From Clytia hemisphaerica (taxonomy: Eukaryota; Cnidaria; Hydrozoa; Leptothecata; Clytiidae): a DNA stretch of 64,000 nucleotides. A model generated the notes under the pieces. That model saw only the letters and a program-made list of their open reading frames with translations, was not told the origin of the DNA and did not search any database. Shown here piece after piece: positions 31,711-44,257 of this stretch (position 1 is the first letter of the stretch; the number at the start of each line of letters is the position of its first letter). Position numbers and translations under genes: made by a program. The stretch is from positions 62,001 through 126,000 of the forward strand of contig CACVBU010000247.1 of assembly GCA_902728285.1 (NCBI GenBank), given 5' to 3'.

Positions 31711-34254
31711 AACGGGAAAATCTGAAGTTGAGCCCAGTGCGGTTCGACTATAATAAATCATATTAATCATATTATATAATACGTATACTATACAAATATT
31801 TTAAGTATTACGTTACGACTCGACCCGACAATACGGAGTTGCTTTGGTTTGCACTTACCTGTACACTGACTCCATATTCTCAATTTTGAGCGACCGCGCG
31901 ATAAATTAGCGACCATTACATAAGGCATTAAAAACATTAAAGCTCTATTTCTTTTACGAAAGTTAGTTTAAAACTTTTAACTCCATTTAGAAATACTAGA
32001 AATATGTATATATTTTCGACATTTTCTACCGTTATACAAATAATGGATTAGTGGTGATTTATAAAGTAAAAATCATAAAAGTAAATTCCAATTAATCTTT
32101 TTTAAATTGCTTTTTTGGTGTTTTTTCATCTTTAGTATAGAAAGAGCTTTATATTTCTCACGCTGATTTGTTTTGATTTTTTCATTTTTTCTCCTAACCG
32201 AACCAACTGCTGACCAGTAGACCTGACAGACCTGCAGACTGAAGCTGGACTTTTGGAAGTTGGAGCAATCTTCAGCAGTTACGTATAGTTACAATAAAGG
32301 TTAGGTAGAAGTTGAATAATAGACCTATTATATTAGTCTGGTTGCATTTTTTGTATTTCCAGTCAAGCACATTCGTCCAAATGAGCGGGGTGTACATTTG
32401 AACGGGGTTTTCGACACCCAGTTCAAATGAGATAGGACGTCTCAGGCTAAAAGATTACGAATCGAAAGAACATGGTGGCCATGGACCAGTGAAAGTATTT
32501 ACTTTTGAAGAATTTTTTTGGCCGCTAAGACGTAGGGGGTCTGAACCTCAACAGCCTCAGGCTGTTAAAAAAAAGGAAAGTCGTTTGTCGACGGGCCCTA
32601 ACTAATATTTTGACAGTAGCAGGGCTTGTTTCTTTACAAGTACCTTCAGAAAAAAACTTATAGAAAGCTTGTATGTAACAACAGCTTTGTTAGGGCACAA
32701 TACCATTTTGAATCCAAAGATTGGCTTGACAACATTGACTCTTGAAACATTACCAGTTGGGTGTTTAAGATAAAAGCGGCAATTATTTCTCTTTTCGGCA
32801 ATTTTTTCAGCGATGAAATGCTGAATCAGCAGAAAAATAAAAAAAGTAAATAAATGACAATTGCCGTTTTCGGCAATTATTGCCGTTTTTGGAAAGAAAA
32901 GTTGATTTTATTATTGAACACGTGGTATTTGACACCTTCGCGATAAGTAGGCCCACTGTGCCTCGTTTAGTTTTGTTTTCAAGTGGTTTTTGTTGGAAAG
33001 GGCAGTTAGAAAAATCGAGTCACAAAAGTTACAAGTTTTAATTATTGCAGTTAGGGAAACCATCCAGGATCCTGCCATTCTATCAGCCAGCAAAAACTGA
33101 ATGACACTTGTAAACTTAAGTTTCTTACCATTTTCCATCGAAAACAATCGAAAACATTACTGCTTCCCAAAGCCGGAGACCAAAGCAAATGATCTTTCTT
33201 GATGAGGGCGCCCTTTTGGATTTATTGTTAACTCATTTAAAATGGTGGACAGAGTTGCGGAATGACGAAGGCGCCCACTGCTTCGAGGGTGGTAACGCTA
33301 AAACGCCTAATATGACCAGCCAACAGAAGGCGAGTTTGTTGCCGCGCGAGTTACGTCATGTACTCCACCGTAGCGAAAGCGCGAATGACATTTCACAATT
33401 ATAAGAATATCTTATGTGCTTAAATTCTATTTAACTTTGAGAGCTTCACGGTAGATGAAGAAGTAGAAAGATGAAAAATGCGCTGGTTAATTTTTTTTAA
33501 ATAGGTGTGTTCTATCATTGTTGAAAGTTGAAGAAACTTCTACCGACGCATATTTTTTTTACAGCCAATCAAAGGCACAGTCTGCTTATACTTACTATGT
33601 TTGCTATATCATCTAGGCAAAAAACGGTAAAAAAAGACACAAACACAATTTTTTTATGAGCGTGGTTATGATTTTTTTGATTGCGGCCGCATACAGGAAC
33701 TCGCCAAATGTTCCTAACTGTATTGTCTTGGGAACTTGAACTTGATTCAGGTAACTCTCATCCTTGTTGATGCAAATACATCCTGTAGATGACTGATGTT
33801 GTTTTTTCTGAAAGCTTGATTTCCTAGTGTGACTAACTGCCATTATAGACAGGAGAACCGTCCTGTGAGGCAGATTTCTGCCTCAAAAAATTTACAGTGG
33901 GAAATTCGAATTTAGCGCTGTCCTCACTTACTAAAATAAAAACCAAATGTTGGAACTTGCGCTTTCTCTAAGAAAGTGTGACCAGTAAAAGAATAACAAA
34001 ATTTGATTGGCTATGTTTTCAACCGTTATTAGGATCTGGGAAATTCAAACTCTCAGCCCATACCATGCTATGTATTTCGCCATCTGTACATAGAATAAGA
34101 AATCATAGCATGGATTTCCAGGCTACAACCATTATAGACATGCTAACCAGGAACATTATTATTTTGACTTCATAATAAATTAGTGGCAAAAACATAATGC
34201 ACTGTCAACGGTTCTAACTTGGGACTATCTGACAAAACATGACGGCAATAGATG
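31711..34254. other. intergenic DNA, no gene recognised
   Basis: AT-rich sequence. Short features only: GGCAATTATTGCCG-type repeats at 32775-32895, and a block at 33645-33720 homologous to about 23455-23540. An open frame at 33189-33404 has no recognisable domain or splice context and is not annotated as a gene. Confidence 0.4.
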
Positions 34255-34402
34255 TTTTGGCGAACGCGACAGGCTTTTGAATAACTAATTACTCCACATA
34301 CATTACTTTCCCTCAGCTAATAAAAACATGATAAATTATCTTGTCTCTAGGTAACTGCTGTGGAGTAATTAGTTATTCAAAAGACCGTCGCGTTCGCCAA
34401 AA
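34255..34402. mobile_element. 148-bp MITE with TTTTGGCGAACGCGAC ends
   Basis: Inverted ends TTTTGGCGAACGCGAC and GTCGCGTTCGCCAAAA are followed inward by TTTTGAATAACTAATTACTC and its complement. A more diverged relative with the same inner motif (TTGAATAACTAATTAC type, CATACATTACTTGCC) lies at about 43990-44195. Confidence 0.75.
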
Positions 34403-34423
34403 CAACTATTCGGCTACCATGAT

Positions 34424-34698
34424 CTTAGAAACACCCTTGGAAGTTACGAAGAAAGCGAGTCGATAAAAGTTTAACTTTGAAACACCCTTGAAAGTTACGA
34501 AAAAAGCGAATTGATAAAAGTGATCTTAGAAACACCCTTGGAAGTTACGAAGAAAGCAAGTTGATAAAAGTTAACTTAGAAACACTCTTGAAAGTTATGA
34601 AGTAAACGAGTTGATAAAAGTGATCTTAGAAAAACTCTTGAAAGTTATGAAGTAAGCAAGTTGATGAAAATGGTCTTAAAAAAACTCTTGAAAGTTTA
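34424..34698. repeat. ~60-bp satellite, left part
   Basis: Tandem units of the type TTAGAAACACCCTTGGAAGT followed by TACGAAGAAAGCAAGTTGAT and AAAAGT, about five copies. The array is split by the 2.9-kb element that follows and resumes at 37650. Confidence 0.8.
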
Positions 34699-37647
34699 AG
34701 GGAGCGGTCATAAAGTATCTACTAGGGGGGGGTGGAGGATTCTAGGGGGGGGGTTCGAATTTTTTTTCGAGGGTCTAGGGGGGGGTCCAAATTTTTTTTG
34801 AGGGTTTAGGGGGGGGGTTCCAATTTTTTTTGGGAAACTCAAGAGAAAATGTAGGAAGTCTAATTTCATAGTTTTACGTTTAAAGATTTCAAAAAATTTT
34901 CGGCCTTGCCGCCGACAACAATTTATCTTGGATATATGTACATTTCATATTGCCATTATTTGGGCATCATCGCCTTCCCCTTTTGCTTTATAACATTGAG
35001 CTAGGTGAGGGAAATAGATTAGTGGCTCTCGCAGCTCATCAGAGTGGTTTGAAAAAGTACTTCTTAAAAGAAATTTGTCAAAACAAAGTGTCTTTTAGCT
35101 AAAATGGTGGTGAAAAATATTGAAATTTTCGCCCGTCGGCGCAAACCATGGTTGGGCCAAATTGAAAAGTCCCGTTCCTGTCACGGAAGGAAATCAGAGC
35201 CTTTTTTGGTCTTTTTTTGAAAAATGGTAAAATGAATGAAAATAGTATTAGTCCTGAATTAAAGCCTTCATAGTACTACTACTTCCAAAGCAAAATAAAT
35301 TTCATAAAAGTTTTTCCTCGTTGAATAATTGAACTTTGAAGGTTCTGTCACGGAAGGAACACAGCGAAGACATTAAAAAAGACAAAAGTATGCTGATTCA
35401 GATTCCTGTGAATTTAAAGAGAATTTTAAAACCAAAATACCACCAGAAGAAACTTATGTCTATCTGCTTGTCATTGAAAAAAGAACTGAGTAAAAAAAAT
35501 TAATTTCAATGGCTACAGGCCTTTGCAACTGAGAAAGGTCAGTGTCACGGAAGGACACCGTCACGGAAGGAAAAAATTCCTATTTTTCAAAATCAGCAAT
35601 AGCGTAAGAAATGTTGACTGAAACTAGTGAAGTGACACATCATATCATGAATCATAGCCTTTTTTACTATTCAGCTCATTTCAAAACCTTGGAACTGTAT
35701 TTTTATTGTTCAATTATAATGGTGATAATAATTAGGAAATTTTACAGGAAAGATTATATTTTTTAAGCAAAAAAACTTAAAAACGCGACCTTGCAAGCCA
35801 GTGAGCTACTTCCAAAGGCTCTAATTAGCATATTTCCATGGTGCTGAAGCGATTTAGAGGATTTAGAACCAGCTGGGAACAGTAGTTTTGCCAGAAAACC
35901 GGTTTTTAGGCCTCAAGAGCCGCCTGGGCTTTACGCTGTAAGCTTACAGCGCTGTACTGGAGCCTTAGTTTTAAGCTTATTCTGAGCTCCATACAGGGCT
36001 GAGCTAGTTCCCAATGGTCATAAACCTTGAAGGACACTCCCCTGCAATGGACTAGACCCATTGAAGTCCAGCGAAGGGGGCAGAACCGACAAATTTTCAC
36101 TAAAATTGCTTAAAAACGCTTAAAAAGCTCTATTTAAGCGTTTTTAAGGCTTTTTTAAGCAAAAAACGTAAAAACGCAACCTTGAAAGCAAGTGAGCTAC
36201 TTCCAAAGGCTCTAATTAGCATATTTCCATGGTGCTGAAGCGATTTTGAGCGTTTAGAACCCGCTGGGAACAGTAGTTTTGCCAGAAAACAGGTTTTTAG
36301 GCCTCCAGAGCCGTCTGGGCCTACACTGTAAGCTTACAGCGCTGTACTGGAGCCTTAGTTAAGCTTATTCTGAGCTCCATACAGGGTTGAGCTGGTTCCC
36401 AATGGTTCTAAACCTTGTAGGACACTCTCCTGCAATAAATTAGACCCATTGAAGTCCAAGATTTCTAAAAATAACAAGATATTTTTAATCCGTCACGGAA
36501 GGACAGGGTGAAAGTGTCACGGAAGGACAATAATTTCAGACCTTGTAAGTGAATATGAAGGAGGTTGCTTTGGAATGTAATTTCATTTTTTGTTAGGGGG
36601 TACCAATAGTTAGAACTTGCAATAATATCAAGAATAGTGGACTTGCACAAAACTGGTGAAAAAACTTTTTGTCTTGAAATTGTCACGGAAGGAATTCGAT
36701 ATTTGAAAAAAAGTTTCTGCTTGCAGTACTTTTTTGTTGTTCGACTTATTTCAAAATGAATAAACCTATTAAACTAACTAGGGTATGTACTTGTTTTAAA
36801 ACAACATTTCATTTTTGATTAATCATTTTATTATTTAAAAGAAGGTCCATTATATTTCAACACTTGTCCTTCCGTGACAAACCTCACTAGTTGTGTCTCG
36901 ATAAAATCACCTGCTTACAGAGTCTAAAAGTGCGACTCGGTTGATTTAAAAGCTGAAATTGGAAAATTTAAGGGTTATTTAAATAAAAAATCACAGTTAC
37001 TTATTTTGTTTGTAAGATTTTTGATTTTGTGTTTTGGTTGACGACTTTTCAATTTGGCCCGGTTGCGCCTCCTTAGCATCTTCTGCTAATGTCAAAACAC
37101 CTTAACATTTCAAATTACAAAAAGCAAATTCCAAGTTTCTTGACTCAAAGATTCCGGGCGTTACTTTCAACCATACTGCTCTTACAGTTTAATATTTTCA
37201 CTTGATAATGGAGGGCGCAAGTAAGGACAAAAAATACCAGGGGCGCCAATTTCAAAGTTTGCACCCCCAGAAAATTAAGCCAGGTCACTACTGGGGAAAA
37301 TAAGCCGTATTTTTTTCCACATTTTACAGAAGCTCAGAGAAAACCACTTGATGATTCTTGTCTTAACCCTGTTATACTTTAACTTAACAGGGCTAAACTA
37401 TCTCCCTTACCTTATTTTGACATAAAAAACTGTCATACAAACAAATAATACTCTTTGTACCGCATCTGGATGAATTCTTTTTCGCGTAAAAATTTTCTTA
37501 GTATGGGGGGGGTGCGAAAAAATATTGGGCCTTATGAGGGGGGGTTTCGAAATTTTTTTCGAGGGTTTAGGGGGGGTGCGAAATTTTTTTGGGATTTTTC
37601 AAAATATCCTCCACCCTCCTCTAGTAGATACTTTATGACCGCTCCCT
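34699..37647. mobile_element. 2.95-kb TIR element inserted at TA in a satellite
   Basis: Ends AGGGAGCGGTCATAAAGTAT and its complement are flanked by TA (34697-34698 and 37648-37649). Removing the element restores a satellite unit (CTTGAAAGTT-TA-CGAACGAAAG). Both ends continue with G-run/C-run rich subterminal repeats. The interior has eight copies of GTCACGGAAGGA and a ~390-bp direct duplication (from about 35780 and 36172). No transposase frame is visible, so it is non-autonomous or eroded. Confidence 0.85.
35780..36470. repeat. ~390-bp direct tandem duplication within the TIR element
   Basis: The copies start GCGACCTTGCAAGCCAGTGA (35785) and GCAACCTTGAAAGCAAGTGA (36176). They share GTGAGCTACTTCCAAAGGCT, AATTAGCATATTTCCATGGT, TGTAAGCTTACAGCGCTGTA and AGACCCATTGAAGTCCA. 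Divergence is modest. No coding role is apparent. Confidence 0.85.
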
Positions 37648-37649
37648 TA

Positions 37650-37905
37650 CGAACGAAAGCAAGTCGATAAAAGTTTAACTTTGAAACACCCTTGGAAGTT
37701 ACAAAGAAAGCAAATTGATAAAAGTGGTCTTAGAAAAAAAGAAGGTTACAAAGAAAGCAAGTTGACAAAAGTAATTTAGAAACACCCTTAAAAGAGTTAC
37801 AAAGAAAGCGGGTTGATAAAAGTGATCTTAGAAACAAAGAAAGTGACGAAGAAAGCAAGTCGATAAAAGTTAACTTATAAACACCCTGAAAGCTACAAAG
37901 GAAGC
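37650..37905. repeat. ~60-bp satellite, right part
   Basis: Continuation of the array at 34424: GAAACACCCTTGGAAGTTAC and AAGCAAGT(T/C)GATAAAAGT units, about four more copies with small deletions. Confidence 0.8.
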
Positions 37906-38239
37906 CAGTATTAAAGAATAAGCAAAGTAAGAGACAGGGGTGTAAGAGATTTATTTTCAACTCTCAAGTTTAATGGTTTATTCCTTTTTTCATTCGGACA
38001 TCTTGACCGATGACCGACGCTTATTTGCAGCCCTGTGTTTACAAACATTCCCTTTCCAAGTTGAACAATAAACTATTGCAAGAACTCTTGAAACAAAACA
38101 TCTAACAAGATGGCTATAATGTGAAGATGTCAATTAATGTAATTTAAAAAGTGTGAGTTGTAAAAATAATTATCTTTTTTCTGGATCAGTTCATTACTGA
38201 TTACATTACATTACATTATGATGCTGGTACTCCCGGTTA

Positions 38240-38529
38240 CTCTTAGGTGCCAAATAAACGCCCCCCTCCCCCCCGCTTGTTAATTTTTTGAAAAATTTCC
38301 AATCCCCGCGGACCTTATAAGGTTATATTTTCAGCTGTCAAAGAGAAGGCCCCTTATTTTGCTCTTAATAGCCTGATTTTAGCCTATATTTACCTTATTT
38401 TTGGGGTTTCAGAAGTACAATTTCCAACCCCTCCCCCCCGGAAATTAGGTCCTCCCCGTTTATAAAAATTTCAAAAATTTTCCAACCCCCCGTTTATTCG
38501 AACCCCCCTGTTTATTTGGCACCTAAGAG
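38240..38529. mobile_element. 290-bp MITE with CTCTTAGGTGCCAAATAAAC ends
   Basis: TA flanks both ends (38238-38239, 38530-38531). Inverted ends are CTCTTAGGTGCCAAATAAAC / GTTTATTTGGCACCTAAGAG, followed by C-runs on the left and their partners on the right. It is non-coding. Confidence 0.82.
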
Positions 38530-39266
38530 TACTACTGTTGTTATTATTATTATTTGGTTGGCTCAATTGGTTCAGTGTATTAATTCTCCCAGTTTAGTTG
38601 ACACTTTGGTATCTTCGTTGCGTCACAGCGAAAGGTTTGTTTTTATTTTAGTTTGTATCTTTGAAAGACCCCATCGGATTTAGGCAAGGCTGTCGGACCA
38701 CTCACGCTACCATTTCATCGAACCTCCAAAGTCATTTAATTAACATTAACCGCAAATTATAGATAGCAAATAATGTGAATACGCTACTCTCACCAGGTAG
38801 GCTTCCACACCTCAAAAGGAACAAATCTTTGCGACGAGAAACGCATAAAATGCGATCAGAAAATTGTGAGGCGTCAAAATGTGAGCAGCGAGTGTGTGAT
38901 TAAAATGCTTTAAAAATACATTTGGTTGTGATTATGGGATGGTGAAAGTTTGATTGATGAATTTGGTTGAAGTATAAAAACAAACTTGTTGTCGAAGAGA
39001 TTTAAAACAGTAAGTGAAAATACAGGCCAGATATCAACAATCCCATGTTTTGACCAATCATCCCAAGTTAGAGCAGTGGACGGTAATTGTTCAGTGATGA
39101 TATCTATACTTTATGTTAACCTTGTATATATTACTATATTTTGTTCTTCCTTTGTTCTTTCAGTTAAAACATTTTATTGATTCAAAATTAATGAAATCGC
39201 ACTTTGCTCATGTTTTAACTTGGCACATCACTAATTTGGACGTTTATCGTGGATCATTTCGGAAAG

Positions 39267-41851
39267 ATGCCAGCCATCACTTGCCCGATTCCAGATTGCA
39301 CCTATGAGATTCCAGACGGTACGGAACCAATGCTTGCGGCAGCTCAGCTCAACCTGCACGCTTTAACTCACACACACGCAGCTGCTATCACTCAACACCG
39401 TGCTCCACAACAAACAAAACAAAAACCCCCCAAAATCGCCCGGCCGACCATCTCAAAGGACACAACCGAGGAGGATTGGAATACTTTCGTTAAAAAGTGG
39501 AACTTATTTAAAAATGGAACGGATATTCCGGCAACCCAAATCACCACACATTTATGGCAGTGTTGTGACCCTGACTTAGAAACTGAACTGTTTAAGGATG
39601 TACAGGACATTGCTGCCACAACGGAAGCAGACTTATTAGATGCAATTAAAAGACTCGCTGTTATTTCAATTGCTGCTAGCGTCCGTCGCGCTGAACTTCT
39701 TGCACTCCACCAGGATCATGGACAACCTATCAGATCATTTGCTGCCAAAGTCAAAGGAAAAGCACAAACATGTGCTTTCAATAAGGACTGTTCAAACTGT
39801 AACCACTCTGTAGACTACACTGATGAGATGGTTAAGTATGTCGTCATCTCTGGAATAGCTGATGAGGATATCAAGAAAGAAGTACTTGGTTTCCCAGACC
39901 TTGACACCAAGTCACTGAGCGACACCATAGCCACCATTGAAAATAAAGAAATTGCATCACGAGCAATAATATCAACACCAAATCTACAAAACAGCGCAAT
40001 CAACAATGATTCTCACCCTAGAGACATACAAAGTAAACTCTCGATTGATTTTCAGTCCTTGAACAAACATTGTGTCAGAGACACTCATCATACAGTTTCC
40101 CCGTTTCACCAAGCTCGCTCGATTCCACCTCACACATATCGCACCGTAACTGATGCTTGGAACGGTTATCACTCTGTACCAGTAGATAGTGAAGATAGAC
40201 ACTTTTTGACTTTTATTACTGAATTCGGTCGTTACCGTTACTGTGCAGCTCCACAAGGGTTTATTGCTAGTGGAGACGGATACACTCACCGATATGATGA
40301 GATCATTACAGATGTACCCAGAAAAACGAAATGCGTAGATGATACAGCTTTGTGGGACGATCAAATCAAGGATCACTGGTGGCGCATCATAGACTACCTT
40401 GAACTGACAGGAAAAAAGGGAATCGTACTCAATCCCTCCAAATTTCAATTTTCACAAAAAGAAATAGATTTCGCTGGGTTCCACATCACCGAGAATGAGG
40501 TCCGTCCGCTTGATAAGTACCTTGATGCTATTCGACAATTCCCAACTCCTAAGAACATTTCTGACATTCGTTCATGGTTCGGCCTCATTAACCAGGTGTC
40601 GCATTACAGCCAAATTTCAAAGATCATGTTACCGTTCAAACCTTTGCTAAGCCCCAAGACTCCCTTCCATTGGTCAGATGAACTGCAAACAGCTTTCGAA
40701 CAGTCCAAAATTTTAATTATTGACTCTATCAAAGAAGGCGTGCAAATTTTCGATCCAAAACGGAAAACCTGTCTTAGCCCAGATTGGTCAAAAACAGGCA
40801 TGGGTTATTGGCTATATCAAAAACACTGTAACTGTATTTCCGAAAAACCTAATTGTTGTATTGACGGTTGGAAAGTGACATTAGCTGGCTCTCGTTTTCT
40901 TAAGCCAGCTTGGCAAAATTATGCACCTATCGAAGGAGAATCGTTAGCAATTGCATGGGCGCTTGAAGACACCAAGTTTTTCACCATGGGATGCGATGAT
41001 CTTGTCATCCTAACCGATCACAAACCTCTTACAAGCATCTTCTCCGACAGAGCACTTGACGAAATCACCAACCCGAGAATCTTCAGCCTTCAAACAAAGG
41101 ACCCTTCCATGGCGATTCAAAATATTCCACATCCCAGGAAAAATGATCCCTGCTTCCGACGCTACATCACGCAAGCCAGCTGTTCGTTTTGCTGACGGGG
41201 AAGATACCATCTCTGCAATATTTGACTCGATGGAAGAAACAATAATTGCTTCCATTAGATCAGATCATGATAAAATTCACGCCGTGACTTGGGAGAGAGT
41301 TCAGTCCGCTACAAAAGAAGATCCATACATGAGAATCCTCATCGACATCATCTCTAATGGATTCCCTAATAACGCATCACAACTGCCAGCCCAACTTCAA
41401 CCTTACTGGCAATACCGAAATCAATTGTCAGTAATCGACCAAGTCGTTATGTTTGGTGACAGAACAGTTATACCTCCATCCCTTCGAACAGAAATTTGTA
41501 CCAGCTTACATTCTGCACACCAAGGCACAACCGGTATGTCAGAAAGAGCAAAGCAATCTGTTTTCTGGCCCGGTATCTCCCAAAGCATCCAGACGACAAG
41601 AAACATCTGCAACACCTGTTGGGAAATTTCACCCAGCAATCCTAACGTACCACCCATCGAACCAGTTATCCCGACATCTCCGTTTGAAGCCATCTCATCT
41701 GATTACTTCAAGCTGCATGGTCATTGGTACCTCGTGATTGTCGACCGATTCAGCAACTGGCCACACATTACGAAAGTCGAACACAACCCAACCACAATTG
41801 GTTCCAAAGGATTAATTCGAGCCCTCAAACGCTTCTTCGCAAAAAGTAATA
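39267..41851 (+). pseudogene. Gypsy-type LTR retrotransposon gag-pol, truncated
   Basis: From Met 39267 the product begins with a CPIPDC...H...H finger and a Gag-like helical domain (EEDWNTFVKKWNLFKNGT, LWQCCDPDLE, IKRLAVISIA) as in invertebrate Gypsy elements. After NKEIASRAII it jumps to reverse transcriptase text (HHTVSPFHQ, FRYRYCAAPQG-like, KCVDDTALWDD as the catalytic box), so protease and the first part of RT appear deleted. RNase H follows (ILTDHKPLTSIF). A frameshift near 41090 moves the reading to frame 41056-41937: SDATSRKP, the integrase HHCC finger (HSAHQG...CNTC) and the first catalytic Asp region (SSDYFKLHGHWYLVIVDRFS). The element then stops at the mariner insertion at 41852, and no integrase sequence resumes after 43699. 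No LTRs were identified. Confidence 0.85.
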
Positions 41852-43698
41852 CCGGGTGGGCTATAAAAAACAAGTCCAAATTTAAAATTAGGATGTTTGA
41901 CGCGCTATTCGTTTTTTTAGCTGGCATCTTTGGATAGAAAAAAATAAAGATATTATATTAATTCTGTGAAAGTTTGAGAAAGTTTCACGCATTCAAAAGA
42001 GAGTTAGAAGATATTTCAGGGACCTATCCATTTTTAAATTGTTTAAAAATTGACGTCAAGTGAAAATATTATCAGAAGAGGGGAGAAACTAAACAATACC
42101 ATGAAATTTTTTTTGCTAGCTTGAGCGGTCTTGTTGAACGCGAGAGAATTGCAATGGAAGGTCTTCTTTTCAATAGATGTCGTTCCATTGCGCTCGAAAA
42201 AAGTAAACCGGCGTTTTTCTTTCTGAAACTTTGACCTTCAGTCAAAAGCAGTTTTACTTGCGTAAAGATGGTTTTTTCCAACGAAGATAAAGCTGTCATA
42301 AAGAATGATTATATCGAAAAAGGCTGGTCAGCGTACAGGATTTGTAAAGAGCATCCCATGAAGAAGTGGTATAAAGGTTCTGTGCAAAATCTCATTAATC
42401 GATTCAAAAAAAGCGGGACCATGGACAGAAAACCCGGCTCCGGCCGCCCAATAACTGTAACAACCGCAGAAAACGAAGAAATTGTTGAGCAACTGATTTG
42501 CTCGCAGGAAGAATCACCTGGAACACACAAATCACCGCGATAGATTGAAAAGATAACGGGAATAAAGAGATCGTCAGTGCGAAGAATGGTGAAACGAAAT
42601 GGATGGAAGCAGTATAAAAGAATCAAGACCCCGAGAGTTACCGAAGGAACAAAGAAACGACGAACGGAAAGATCTGGTGCTTTGGCTGAAAGGTTTTCCC
42701 ACAAAAGAAGCGTAGAGAAGTGTGTGTTCCAAGACGAGAAAGACTTTACTCTTGATGTACCCATTAATTCACAAAATAGCAGAGTATATAGCCAAGGAAA
42801 AAAGGCTGATGTCCCTGATAAACGTTTGTATCATGAAAAAAACCGACAGTCAAAAAAAGTGATGGTGTCTGCCTGTATCACGTGGCACTGGGCCACAAAA
42901 CCTTTTTTTGTTACGAACAATAATGTTAAAGTAAATGCCAAGAGATATAAAACGCATCTTTAAAAGTATCTTCTTCCAGACATCAATCAGATGTTGAAAC
43001 GTAAGGACTGGATCTTCGTACAAGATTCAGCTCCATCTCATCGCTCAAACCTGGTACAAGATTTTCTAAAGGAGCAGTTAAAAAGTCGATTCATCAAATA
43101 CACCGATTGGCCACCTGCTTCACCGGATTGTAATCCTTTGGATTTCTATTTTTGGGATAGGACTGAAAGGAAAGTATATGAGAATCGATTTAATCGTGCT
43201 TTCAAAAATGAAGAGTCATTAAAGAGACGAATTCGAAAAGTTTGGCCGGAAGTTGCAGGAGAAGTTCAAGAGATCCGTAGAGCATTCAAACAATTTGTCC
43301 CCTGGTTGCAAGCTGTTCATGATAAAGAAGGACATTGTATTAAAATGTTGTTTGGTTGAACTGTTTATTGTAAAACAACCTGTAATGTGCTTCTTCTACG
43401 ATATCTATTTAACTTTTGTAATATACGGTATATCTTGGTTAGATTAGATGAATAGGTTATGCTGTTACTTCTAAAATTTATTTTGACGTCAATTTTTAGG
43501 TATTTTGAACAAGTAGAATAATACCACTAATCGTAAAATCTTAATATCTCCCTTTCACTTTTAGACTCGATGCTAAAACTTGGCAAAAAATCGGGAAAAT
43601 ACTTATAGAATAAAAGTGCAAAATCGTGATTGCACATCTTTTTTCGATCTATTGTCAATTAAGAATGAAATATGGACTTGTTTTTTTTGCCCACCCGG
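41852..43698 (+). mobile_element. mariner-family DNA transposon, 1847 bp
   Basis: TA target duplications lie at 41850-41851 and 43699-43700. The inverted ends are CCGGGTGGGC...AACAAGTCCA and TGGACTTGTT...GCCCACCCGG. It inserted into, or next to, the truncated Gypsy integrase. A single transposase gene runs on the plus strand. Confidence 0.92.
42268..43359 (+). pseudogene. mariner transposase with two nonsense codons
   Basis: One frame of 363 codons is interrupted only by TAG at about 42541 and TAA at about 42961. The N-terminal helix-turn-helix region contains KGWSAYRICKE and RKPGSGRPITVTT. Catalytic Asp positions appear in FQDEKDF, FVQDSAPSH and SPDCNPLDFYFW. The last motif resembles the maT-type signature, and the spacing from the second Asp to the NPLD Asp is 38 residues by my count. 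Both stops could come from Gln codons by C-to-T change. It was recently active but is now dead. Confidence 0.88.
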
Positions 43699-43699
43699 T

Positions 43700-44257
43700 A
43701 TGATACATACCCATTGGATTAATTATAGAAATAGAAAACCTCTTTTTGATTTGTAGTCCATCACGTCTATTGAATAACTAATTGCATTTTTTAATGACAA
43801 CATCACCTTATTGATTTACCTTTTACAAGGAACTGTGACCTAGAGATGAAATAATTCAACCCGTTTTTCTTGGCTGAGGGCAAGTGATGTATCTTCAGAA
43901 ATCTCTGCAGAATATTGATTCAAGCAAAAAAAAAACACACTAGCAAACAACCTCTTATTGTAATAATCCAACTATTATTAGCTCATAGCATAGACCTTCA
44001 GGCAAACGCGGCTTAACAAATTACTACAGCATACATTACTTGCCTTCAACCAATACAAAAGGAATGAATCATTTTGTCTGGAGGCAACAGATGTCTAGTA
44101 AAAGGCAAATCAATTAAATGACTTAATTATTGAAAGACTTATGCTGTAGTAATTAGCTATTCAATAGGCTGTCATGATTGCCTAAATGACTATACTAAAT
44201 AAAAGGGCGTAGTATACTAATTGTATGTATATGAGAGCTTGACAACTGAGCTTTAAT
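43700..44257. repeat. eroded MITE-like repeats between mariner and the next MITE
   Basis: About 43990-44195 has imperfect inverted ends (GGCAAACGCGGC / GATTGCC) with inner AATTACTACAGCATAC / GTATGCTGTAGTAATT-like arms, related to the MITE at 34255-34402. CTATTGAATAACTAATTGCA at about 43771 is another trace. No genes. Confidence 0.5.

Noticed and set aside
33189..33404. 71-codon plus-strand frame in the intergenic repeat region
   Set aside because: No domain, no start or splice context, and no related copy; judged chance.
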